Assembly (NCBI RefSeq): GCF_003143935.1
Contig: NZ_QFRX01000001.1
Span: forward strand, 5,596,924-5,660,923
Source of the DNA: Streptomyces sp. Act143
GTDB lineage: Bacteria; Actinomycetota; Actinomycetes; Streptomycetales; Streptomycetaceae
Direction: 5' to 3'
DNA: 64,000 nt
This document shows, one piece after another, positions 16,286-22,968 of the stretch (position 1 is the first letter of the stretch; every line of letters begins with the position of its first letter). The position numbers and the translations under genes are program-made. Under the pieces are notes generated by a model, which was given only the letters and a program-made list of their open reading frames with translations, was not told the origin of the DNA and did not search any database.

Positions 16286-16546
16286 GTGGACCACGACGTG
16301 TACAACGGCATGGACGTGTACAACGGCATGGCGGCCACGGATCTGAGCGGGGTGGCCTGGCAGAAGAGCCGGCACAGCAACTCGCAGGGTTCTTGTGTCG
16401 AGTTCGCGCGACTGCCCGACGGCGGCGTCGCCATGCGCAACTCGCGCTTCCCGGACGGTCCGGCGCTCGTCTACACGCGCGCGGAGATCGAGGCGATGCT
16501 CCTCGGGGTCAAGGACGGCGAGTTCGACCACCTGATAGCGAGCTGA
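16286..16546 (+). CDS. DUF397 protein of a WhiJ-like cluster
   Basis: 86 residues from GTG 16286 (GGGGAG seven bases upstream). The DUF397 signature is clear: WQKSRHSNSQGSCVEFARLPDGGVAMRNSRFPDGPALVYTRAEIEAML, read in pieces from residue 26. DUF397 proteins in Streptomyces sit beside an XRE-DUF5753 regulator and a HATPase protein, as at whiJ and abaA-like loci, and affect development and antibiotic production. Before the domain lies a perfect six-residue duplication (DVYNGM twice). It may interact with the XRE protein encoded 900 bases downstream. Confidence 0.88.
   Translation: MDHDVYNGMDVYNGMAATDLSGVAWQKSRHSNSQGSCVEFARLPDGGVAMRNSRFPDGPALVYTRAEIEAMLLGVKDGEFDHLIAS
16295..16330. repeat. 18-bp in-frame tandem duplication in the DUF397 gene
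   Basis: GACGTGTACAACGGCATG is present twice with no mismatch (16295-16312, 16313-16330), adding six residues near the N-terminus. Both copies contain an internal ATG, so either could serve as an alternative start. The absence of any silent difference suggests a recent event. Confidence 0.9.
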
Positions 16547-16638
16547 GGGCGCACGGCGCCCCGGTCAGCCCGGGGTGACCGGTTCCCTACGGGCGGTGAC
16601 GCGCGTAGAACCGCGGCGTCGAAAAACGCCGCGGCGGC

Positions 16639-17145
16639 TCACTCGGCGGTCTCCCGGGGCTGGAGCCGGAACAGGGCCCAGACGACCTTGCCGCTGAGGG
16701 TGCCCGCGAGCGGGTGCCAGCCCCAGCTGTCGGCGAAGGAGTCGACGAGGAACAGGCCACGGCCGGACTCCGCGGAGAAGTCGTCCGAGTCGCGGGCCAC
16801 CGGGCTGTCATGGCTGGGATCGCGCACCGCGCACACCAACCGGTCCGTCCAGCGCATCAGATGCAGCCGTACCGGCGGAATCCGGTCGGGAGCCTGGCCG
16901 TTGCCCGACGGCAGTCCGTGGCGCAGGGCGTTGGTGACCAGTTCGGAGACCACGAGGCAGACGTCGTCGAAACGGTCGCCGGTGTCCCACTGGTCGAGCG
17001 TTCTGCGGGTGAACTGCCGTGCCTCGCGCACCGCTTCGTAGCGGGCGGGCAGGGCACAGGAGGCGGCATTGGACACGGCCGTGGGGTCCAGTGGCGGAAG
17101 GCCCTGCCGTAACGGCTCGAGCATGGTCGATCCATTCATCCCCAT
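16639..17145 (-). CDS. HATPase-type ATP-binding protein (anti-sigma-factor-like) of the WhiJ-like cluster
   Basis: 168 residues from ATG 17145, chosen because GGGAG lies eight bases upstream; longer readings would run through the shared repeat. The GHKL ATP-binding motifs are present: N box VVSELVTNALRHG (about 70-82), CAVRDPSHDSP as the D/G1 box and SGRGLFLVDSFADSWGW as G2. It resembles serine kinases of the SpoIIAB/RsbW fold without a sigma-factor partner nearby. Encoded between the DUF397 gene and the XRE gene and divergent from the latter, as in other WhiJ-like loci. Confidence 0.87.
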   Translation of the reverse strand: MGMNGSTMLEPLRQGLPPLDPTAVSNAASCALPARYEAVREARQFTRRTLDQWDTGDRFDDVCLVVSELVTNALRHGLPSGNGQAPDRIPPVRLHLMRWTDRLVCAVRDPSHDSPVARDSDDFSAESGRGLFLVDSFADSWGWHPLAGTLSGKVVWALFRLQPRETAE

Positions 17146-17216
17146 GCGAGGCACTCCCGGGAACTCGCGGTCGTTGCGATGCAGCGGTTGCGCGGGACCA
17201 TGGTTTCGGATGTGTG

Positions 17217-17248
17217 GTGCAGATGCAAGGTGCAGATGCACGTGCACG
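17217..17248 (+). promoter_or_regulatory. Composite repeat in the ATPase/XRE divergent region (copy 2)
   Basis: GTGCAGATGCA (17217-17227), spacer AGGT, GCAGATGCACGTGCACG (17232-17248). The two GCAGATGCA half-repeats are 14 bases apart, and the second runs into the GTGCAC palindrome. The 297-base region 17146-17442 otherwise shows only an A/T-rich, C/T-rich stretch (17285-17400) and the GGGGAGG ribosome site of the XRE gene. Confidence 0.75.
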
Positions 17249-17442
17249 TGACCGACTTGGACGTTCCCGTACCGCTTGTTGGGCATTTTTTCCGCCAACT
17301 TCCTTCTCTCTCTTGCCTTCTCGCCACCACCTCCTGTGTGGAATCTTTGGCTTCTTTCCATCTCTGTAATCGGACGAGTACAGCTCGAAGTGTTTTAGTG
17401 GCAGACTTCGGCCCCGGAAGACGGTTGGGGAGGCTGGCGAAC

Positions 17443-18303
17443 GTGAGCGCGGGAGAGCCGGGATCGGTGGTGCGGCGCATGCTGCTCGGATCACAACTCA
17501 GGCGACTGCGTGAGGCCCGGGGGATCACGCGCGAGGCCGCGGGCTACTCCATCCGCGCCTCCGAGTCGAAGATCAGCCGGATGGAGTTGGGCCGGGTGAG
17601 CTTCAAGACCAGGGACGTCGAGGACCTCCTGACGCTGTACGGCATCACGGACGAGGCCGAGCGCATGTCGCTGCTCTCCCTCGCCCGCGAGGCCAACGTG
17701 GCGGGCTGGTGGCACAGTTACTCCGACGTCCTGCCGAGCTGGTTCCCCACCTATGTGGGTCTGGAGGGCGCCGCCTCCCTCATCCGCGCCTACGAGGTGC
17801 AGTTCGTGCACGGACTGCTCCAGACCGAGGCGTATGCACGTGCAGTCGTGCGGCGCGGCATGAAGGGCGCGAGCGAGGCCGACGTCGAGCGGCGGGTGGC
17901 GCTGCGTCTGGAGCGGCAGAAGTACCTCGTCGCCGAGAACGCCCCCGACTTCCACATCGTCCTCGACGAGGCCGCCCTGCGCCGCCCCTACGGCGACCGC
18001 GAGGTGATGCGGGGCCAGCTCCAGCACCTCATCGAGATCTCCGAGCACCCCAACGTGCGGCTCCAGATCATGCCGTTCAGCTTCGGCGGGCACTCGGGGG
18101 AGAGCGGCGCGTTCACGATCCTGAGCTTCTCGGAGTCCGACCTCACCGACGTGGTCTACCTGGAGCAGCTCACCAGCGCCCTCTACCTGGACAAGCGCGA
18201 GGACGTCGCCCAGTACGAGAACGCCCTCAAGGAGCTCCAGCAGGACAGCCCGGGGCCGGCCGAGAGCCGGGATCTTCTGCGGGGTCTCCTCCAACTCTCC
18301 TAG
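17443..18303 (+). CDS. XRE family regulator with DUF5753 domain (WhiJ-like)
   Basis: 286 residues from GTG 17443 (GGGGAGG nine bases upstream), the usual length for this family. N-terminal helix-turn-helix at about 15-70 (LLGSQLRRLREARGITREAAG, then ASESKISRMELGRVSFKTRDVEDLLTLYG) and a C-terminal DUF5753 domain from about 85 (WWHSYSDVLPSWFPTYVGLE, VHGLLQTEAYARAV, HPNVRLQIMPFSFGGH). Such proteins are DNA-binding repressors of sporulation or antibiotic genes, with DUF397 partners. Codons 132-134 are GCA CGT GCA, unusual for this genome, and they recreate part of the upstream repeat. Confidence 0.9.
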   Translation: MSAGEPGSVVRRMLLGSQLRRLREARGITREAAGYSIRASESKISRMELGRVSFKTRDVEDLLTLYGITDEAERMSLLSLAREANVAGWWHSYSDVLPSWFPTYVGLEGAASLIRAYEVQFVHGLLQTEAYARAVVRRGMKGASEADVERRVALRLERQKYLVAENAPDFHIVLDEAALRRPYGDREVMRGQLQHLIEISEHPNVRLQIMPFSFGGHSGESGAFTILSFSESDLTDVVYLEQLTSALYLDKREDVAQYENALKELQQDSPGPAESRDLLRGLLQLS

Positions 18304-18346
18304 GGTTCTCCCCAGAAGTTAGCTGTCTGTCCCCAACTCGCTTGCG

Positions 18347-18368
18347 TCACACGTACGATGACGTGTGA
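18347..18368. promoter_or_regulatory. Inverted repeat in the aldehyde dehydrogenase promoter
   Basis: TCACACGT-N6-ACGTGTGA is a perfect 8-bp inverted repeat 48 bases before the start codon. It overlaps TACGAT (18354-18359), a possible -10 box, so it looks like an operator. A second small dyad, GTGAT-N6-ATCAC (18400-18415), encloses the ribosome site just before the ATG. The regulator is unknown. Confidence 0.6.
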
Positions 18369-18415
18369 TCAGACCGTGATGCAGATCGCGCGTCCGCTAG
18401 TGATTTGGGGATCAC

Positions 18416-19876
18416 ATGTCGTCGTACTTCACTGACCTGGCCCAGCAGTACATCGACGGTGAGTGGCGCCCGGGCACCGGCTCCTGGGACATCATCGACT
18501 TCAACCCGTACGACGGCGAGAAGCTGGCGTCGATCACCATAGCCACGGTCGACGAGGTCGACGAGGCCTACAAGTCGGCCGCGCGTGCCCAGAAGGAGTG
18601 GGCCGCGACCAACCCGTACGCCCGCCGCGCGGTCTTCGAGAAGGCCCTGAAGCTGATCGAGGAGCGCGAGCAGGAGATCACCGAGGTGATCATCGCCGAG
18701 CTCGGCGGCACCCACCTCAAGGCCGGCTTCGAGCTCCACCTCGCCAAGGAGTTCCTGCGCGAGGCGATCCACCTCGCCCTGCGCCCCGAGGGCCGGATCA
18801 TCCCCTCGCCGATCGACGGCAAGGAGAACCGCGTCTACCGCGTCCCGGTCGGCGTCGTCGGCGTCATCAGCCCCTTCAACTTCCCCTTCCTGCTGTCGAT
18901 CAAGTCGGTCGCCCCGGCGCTCGCGCTCGGCAACGGCGTGGTCCTCAAGCCGCACCAGAACACCCCGATCACCGGCGGCTCCCTGGTCGCGAAGATCTTC
19001 GAGGACGCGGGCGTCCCCAAGGGCCTGCTGAACGTCGTCATCACCGACATCGCGGAGATCGGCGACGCCTTCCTGGAGCACCCGGTCCCGAAGGTCATCT
19101 CCTTCACCGGCTCCGACAAGGTCGGCCGCCACGTCGCCACCGTCTGCGCCTCGCACTTCAAGCGCTCGGTCCTCGAACTCGGCGGCAACAGCGCCATCGT
19201 GGTCCTCGACGACGCCGACCTCGACTACGCCGTCGACGCCGCGGTCTTCAGCCGGTACGTCCACCAGGGCCAGGTCTGCATGGCCGCCAACCGCGTGCTG
19301 GTCGACCGCTCGATCGCCGACGAGTTCACCGAGAAGTTCGTCGCCAAGGTGAAGTCGCTGAAGGTCGGCGACCCGCGCGACCCGCAGACCGTCATCGGCC
19401 CGGTCATCAACTCCTCGCAGGCGGACGCCGTCTCGGGCACCGTCGAGCAGGCGATCGCCGAGGGCGCGACGGCCCTGCTGCGCGGCGAGACGAACGAGAA
19501 CCTGGTGTCGCCGTCGGTCCTGACCGACGTACCCGCCGACTCCGCCCTGCTCCGGCAGGAGGTCTTCGGCCCGGTCGCCTTCCTCATCCCGGTCGACGGC
19601 GAGGAGGAGGCGGTCCGGATCGTCAACGACACCCCGTACGGCCTCAGCGGCGCCGTGCACACCGGCAACATCGAGCGCGGCGTGAACTTCGCCAAGCAGA
19701 TCGACACCGGCATGTTCCACGTCAACGACGGCACCGTCCACGACGAGCCGATCGTGCCCTTCGGCGGCGAGAAGAGCTCGGGCGTGGGCCGGCTGAACGG
19801 CGAGACCATGCTGGACGCGTTCACCACCCTGAAGTGGATCTCGGTGCAGCACGGCCGGAGCGGCTTCCCGTTCTAG
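18416..19876 (+). CDS. NAD(P)-dependent aldehyde dehydrogenase
   Basis: 486 residues, full length for the family. It oxidises an aldehyde to the acid. Key parts seen: cofactor-binding VGVISPFNFPF (about 148-158) and KPHQNTP (178-184), SFTGSDKVGR (229-238), general base Glu254 in LELGGNSA, catalytic Cys288 in HQGQVCMAANR, and EVFGPVAF. The sequence is closest in style to the benzaldehyde/vanillin dehydrogenase group, so an aromatic aldehyde is likely but not certain. Transcribed alone, with an inverted repeat in its promoter and a strong hairpin after it. Confidence 0.9.
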   Translation: MSSYFTDLAQQYIDGEWRPGTGSWDIIDFNPYDGEKLASITIATVDEVDEAYKSAARAQKEWAATNPYARRAVFEKALKLIEEREQEITEVIIAELGGTHLKAGFELHLAKEFLREAIHLALRPEGRIIPSPIDGKENRVYRVPVGVVGVISPFNFPFLLSIKSVAPALALGNGVVLKPHQNTPITGGSLVAKIFEDAGVPKGLLNVVITDIAEIGDAFLEHPVPKVISFTGSDKVGRHVATVCASHFKRSVLELGGNSAIVVLDDADLDYAVDAAVFSRYVHQGQVCMAANRVLVDRSIADEFTEKFVAKVKSLKVGDPRDPQTVIGPVINSSQADAVSGTVEQAIAEGATALLRGETNENLVSPSVLTDVPADSALLRQEVFGPVAFLIPVDGEEEAVRIVNDTPYGLSGAVHTGNIERGVNFAKQIDTGMFHVNDGTVHDEPIVPFGGEKSSGVGRLNGETMLDAFTTLKWISVQHGRSGFPF

Positions 19877-19891
19877 GGCTTCCCGCCCCGC

Positions 19892-19928
19892 CGGGCCCTT
19901 GCGGACAGAACCTGACCGCAAGGGCCCG
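19892..19928 (+). terminator. Hairpin after the aldehyde dehydrogenase
   Basis: A 13-bp perfect stem, 19892-19904 with 19916-19928 (core GGGCCCTTGCGG / CCGCAAGGGCCC), around an 11-base loop, 15 bases after the stop codon. No T-tract. Confidence 0.75.
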
Positions 19929-19985
19929 TAGCTTCGTCGGTGTCAGGGGGAGAGCCCCCCGGGCCTCGACGAAAGGCGGCCGGCC

Positions 19986-20534
19986 ATGGTCACCCACGTT
20001 CCCGCGGAAGCGCACGGCGACGAGCGCGGCGCACTGCTCGGCTATCTGGCCGCGGAGCGCGGCGCGATCCGGCGGTCGCTGCTCGGGCTGACGGACGCGC
20101 AGGCGGGCAGCAGGCCCAGCGCGAGCGAGCTGTCCCTCGCCGGGCTGCTCAAGCACGTGGCCGAGGTCGAGCAGGGCTGGGTCGCACGGGCCAAGGGCGA
20201 GCCGCCGGCCGTACAGCGGACCGAGGCGGACTGGCACGAGTGCTTCGCCCTCGTCGACGGCGAGACCGTCGAGGCGCAGCTCGCGTACTGGGAGAAGATC
20301 GCCGCCGAGACGGAGGCGTACGCCCGCGCGGTGCCGAGCCTCGACGACACCTTCGCGCTGCCGAACGACCCCTGGTTCCCGCCGGACAGCCGGGTCTCCG
20401 TCCGCTGGATGCTGCTCAACCTGATCCGCGAGATGGCCCGGCACGCCGGCCACGCCGACATCATCCGCGAGTCCCTGGACGGCGCCACCGCCTTCGAGCT
20501 GGTGGCCCAGGAGCAGGGCACGAGCTGGAGCTGA
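19986..20534 (+). CDS. DinB-family protein (DUF664)
   Basis: 182 residues forming the four-helix DinB bundle. The metal-binding pattern is partly visible: His in LKHVAEVEQGWV (about residue 57), His83 in ADWHECFAL and a C-terminal ARHAGHADIIRE (about 152-163), the signature of the DUF664 group. Relatives include mycothiol- and bacillithiol-dependent transferases that conjugate or detoxify electrophiles; the exact substrate is not known. ATG has AAAGGCGG upstream. It precedes the PadR gene but the latter has its own -10 box. Confidence 0.85.
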   Translation: MVTHVPAEAHGDERGALLGYLAAERGAIRRSLLGLTDAQAGSRPSASELSLAGLLKHVAEVEQGWVARAKGEPPAVQRTEADWHECFALVDGETVEAQLAYWEKIAAETEAYARAVPSLDDTFALPNDPWFPPDSRVSVRWMLLNLIREMARHAGHADIIRESLDGATAFELVAQEQGTSWS

Positions 20535-20546
20535 CGTCAAGGGTCC

Positions 20547-20552
20547 TACGCT
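20547..20552 (+). promoter_or_regulatory. -10 box for a leaderless padR transcript
   Basis: TACGCT followed by exactly six bases (GGCCCC) and the ATG at 20559. No ribosome site and no clear -35 box. Confidence 0.65.
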
Positions 20553-20558
20553 GGCCCC

Positions 20559-21200
20559 ATGTCAGCGATCCGTCTCCTCGTGCTCGGCGCGGTCCGTCAG
20601 CACGGGCGGGCCCACGGCTACCAGGTGCGCAACGACCTGGAGTACTGGGGCGCGCACGAGTGGTCCAACGCCAAGCCCGGCTCGATCTACCACGCCCTGA
20701 AGCAGATGGCGAAGCAGGGGCTGCTGCACGCCCACGAGATCGCGCCCTCCACCGCCGGTGGCCCGCCCCGTACCGAGTACGAGATCACGGAGGCGGGCAC
20801 CGAGGAGTTCCTGCGGCTGCTGCGCGAGGCGCTGACCTCCTACGACCAGAAGATGGACGTCAAGTCGTCCGCGATCGGCTTCATGGTCGACCTTCCGCGC
20901 GCCGAGGTGGTCACGCTGCTGAAGGAGCGGATCCGGCGCATCGAGCAGTGGCGCGGCGCCGTCACCGAGCACTACGTCCCCGAGGAGGGCCCCGAGCAGC
21001 TCGGTCACATCGGCGAGATCATGAACCTCTGGATCCACACGGCCGACGGTGAACTCGCCTGGGTCCAGAGCCTGATCGGGCGCATCGAGGACGGGGCGTA
21101 CACCTTCGCGGGGGAGGGCGAGCCGTTCGTCGGCGTGCTCGGCGAGGGGGAGGAGAACCCGTATGCGACGGGTGAGCGGCATCCGGAGGATGCAAGCTAA
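20559..21200 (+). CDS. PadR family transcriptional regulator
   Basis: 213 residues. The N-terminal winged helix (IRLLVLGAVRQHGRAHGYQVRNDLEYWG, then KPGSIYHALKQMAKQGLL and PRTEYEITEAG) is followed by a long helical dimerisation and ligand domain (PadR_C / Vir-like). Lies directly upstream of a DrrAB-like ABC exporter in the same direction. The 73 bases between them hold a full promoter flanked by two TCAA-N2-TTGA dyads. The simplest reading is that PadR represses the exporter until a drug binds, as LmrA/LadR-type systems do. Leaderless start likely. Confidence 0.9.
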   Translation: MSAIRLLVLGAVRQHGRAHGYQVRNDLEYWGAHEWSNAKPGSIYHALKQMAKQGLLHAHEIAPSTAGGPPRTEYEITEAGTEEFLRLLREALTSYDQKMDVKSSAIGFMVDLPRAEVVTLLKERIRRIEQWRGAVTEHYVPEEGPEQLGHIGEIMNLWIHTADGELAWVQSLIGRIEDGAYTFAGEGEPFVGVLGEGEENPYATGERHPEDAS

Positions 21201-21259
21201 TCAAGTTTGACCAATGCCGTGCGCCGCGTTACCTTCGCTCATGTAGTCAACTTTGACTA
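21201..21259 (+). promoter_or_regulatory. ABC exporter promoter with two PadR-like operators
   Basis: -35 TTGACC (21207-21212), 17-base spacer, -10 TACCTT (21230-21235), start expected near 21242. TCAA-GT-TTGA (21201-21210) overlaps the -35 box, and the longer dyad TAGTCAA-CT-TTGACTA (21244-21259) lies just after the start point. Both share TCAA-N2-TTGA, so they look like one regulator's sites, bracketing the promoter. Confidence 0.78.
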
Positions 21260-21273
21260 GCGAGGGAGTGGCA

Positions 21274-22212
21274 GTGACCGACGCGGCGATCACCGTCGAC
21301 GGAGCACGCAAGAAGTACGGCACGAAACAGGCGCTCGACGGGCTCGACCTCACGGTCGCCCGCGGCACGGTGCACGGGGTGCTCGGGCCGAACGGCGCGG
21401 GCAAGACGACCCTGGTCCGCATCCTCTCCACCCTTCTGCGGCCGGACGCCGGCCGCATCGAGGTCGCCGGCCACGACGTCGTACGCCAGGCCTACGAGGT
21501 CCGTCTGCGCATCGGCCTGCTCGGCCAGCACGCGGCGCTCGACGAGGAACTCGGCGGCCGGCAGAACCTGGAGATGTTCGGCCGCCTCCACCACCTGGGC
21601 GCCCGCCGGGCACGCGCGCGGGCCGGCGAACTCCTGGAGCGCTTCGGACTCACCGACACCGGCCGCAAGGCGGTCCGGCACTACAGCGGAGGCATGCGCC
21701 GCCGCCTGGACCTCGCGGCCTCCCTGATCACCGACCCGCAGGTGCTGTTCCTGGACGAGCCGACCACCGGCCTCGACCCGCGCGGCCGCACCGAGGTGTG
21801 GTCGGCCGTCCGCTCCCTCGTCGACGGCGGCACGACGGTCCTGCTCACCACGCAGTACCTGGAGGAGGCCGACCAGCTCGCCCACCGCGTCTCGGTCGTC
21901 GACACGGGCCGGATCGTCGCCGACGGCACCCCGGAGGAACTGAAGAAGGCGACCGGCGGCGACCGCATCGACGTCGTACTGCGGGACGCGGGTCAACTGG
22001 GGGCGGCGGTGGCGTTGCTGCCGGCCGACCGGTCCGCGGTCCGCGTCGACACCGACCGCCGGCTGCTCAGCGCCCCGGTCACCGACCGGATGGCGGCGCT
22101 CTCCGGGGTCGTACGGGCACTGGAGGCGGCGGGCATCGAGGCGGAGGACGTGGCGCTGCGGCGCCCGACGCTGGACGAGGTGTTCCTGCACCTCACGAAG
22201 GAGGCCGCATGA
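21274..22212 (+). CDS. ABC transporter ATP-binding protein, DrrA-like
   Basis: 312 residues from GTG 21274 (GAGGGAG five bases upstream). Walker A GPNGAGKT, Q-loop GLLGQHAALDEEL, signature HYSGGMRRRLDLA, Walker B VLFLDEPTTGLDPRGR and the H-loop TTQYLEEADQLAHRV are all intact. The C-terminal part (about 220-312) matches the daunorubicin-resistance DrrA subgroup. It powers the exporter with the permease encoded next; the overlap is ATGA. Likely drug or lipid export, induced through PadR. Confidence 0.92.
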   Translation: MTDAAITVDGARKKYGTKQALDGLDLTVARGTVHGVLGPNGAGKTTLVRILSTLLRPDAGRIEVAGHDVVRQAYEVRLRIGLLGQHAALDEELGGRQNLEMFGRLHHLGARRARARAGELLERFGLTDTGRKAVRHYSGGMRRRLDLAASLITDPQVLFLDEPTTGLDPRGRTEVWSAVRSLVDGGTTVLLTTQYLEEADQLAHRVSVVDTGRIVADGTPEELKKATGGDRIDVVLRDAGQLGAAVALLPADRSAVRVDTDRRLLSAPVTDRMAALSGVVRALEAAGIEAEDVALRRPTLDEVFLHLTKEAA

Positions 22213-22964
22213 ACACGTACGCGCTGACCGACTCCTGGACCATGACCCGGCGCGAACTCGCCCACTGGGCACGGCAGCCGGTGCAGGTGCTCGTCGGCCT
22301 GGTCTTCCCGGTGATGCTGCTGCTGATGTTCGGCTATCTCGTCGGCGGCGGCCGGGGAGTGGCGGGCGACTACATCGACTACCTGGTCCCCGGCATGCTC
22401 GCCCTCACCATGGCCTTCGGCCTGGAGGGCACGATGATCGCCGTCACCCAGGACCTCAACAAGGGGGTGATCGACCGCTTCCGGTCGCTGCCCATGTCCA
22501 ACGCGGCCGTGCTGGTGGGCCGTTCGGTCGCCGACATGCTCCAGTCGGTGGTGGGGCTCGGGGTGCTCATCGGGGTGTCGTACGCCATCGGCTGGCGGGC
22601 GCACGGCGGGTTCGGGGCCTTCCTGGGGGCCGTCGGGCTGCTGCTGCTGTTCCGCTTCGCGATGCTGTGGATCGGCATCCACCTGGCGCTGGTCGCCGGG
22701 AGGCCGGAGCTGGTGCAGGCCGTGCAGATCCTCGTCTGGCCGGTCGGCTTCCTGTCCAACGCGTTCGCGGCACCGGAGTCGATGCCGGGGTGGCTGGGCA
22801 CCGTCGTCGAGTGGAACCCGATGTCCCGCACCGCGACGGCGGTACGGGACCTGACCGGCGGCCTCGGCACGGACCACGTCTGGGCCGCCGTCGCCTGGCC
22901 GCTCGCGCTGCTCGCGGTGTTCTTCCCGCTGGCGGTACGGAAGTTCGGGGCGCTGAGCAAGTAG
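22209..22964 (+). CDS. ABC-2 type permease, DrrB-like
   Basis: 251 residues with six predicted membrane helices. The N-terminal cytoplasmic segment (SWTMTRRELAHWARQPVQVLVGLVFPVMLLLMFGYLVGG by position) and the conserved GVIDRFRSLPMSNAAVLVGR loop are the ABC-2 (DrrB) signature, and VEWNPMSRTATAVRDL is near the C-terminus. It forms the membrane half of the exporter. It ends four bases from the convergent glutamate decarboxylase gene; a 6-bp stem (CTGAGC/GCTCAG, 22953-22972) spans both stop codons. Confidence 0.9.
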   Translation: MNTYALTDSWTMTRRELAHWARQPVQVLVGLVFPVMLLLMFGYLVGGGRGVAGDYIDYLVPGMLALTMAFGLEGTMIAVTQDLNKGVIDRFRSLPMSNAAVLVGRSVADMLQSVVGLGVLIGVSYAIGWRAHGGFGAFLGAVGLLLLFRFAMLWIGIHLALVAGRPELVQAVQILVWPVGFLSNAFAAPESMPGWLGTVVEWNPMSRTATAVRDLTGGLGTDHVWAAVAWPLALLAVFFPLAVRKFGALSK

Positions 22965-22968
22965 CCGC

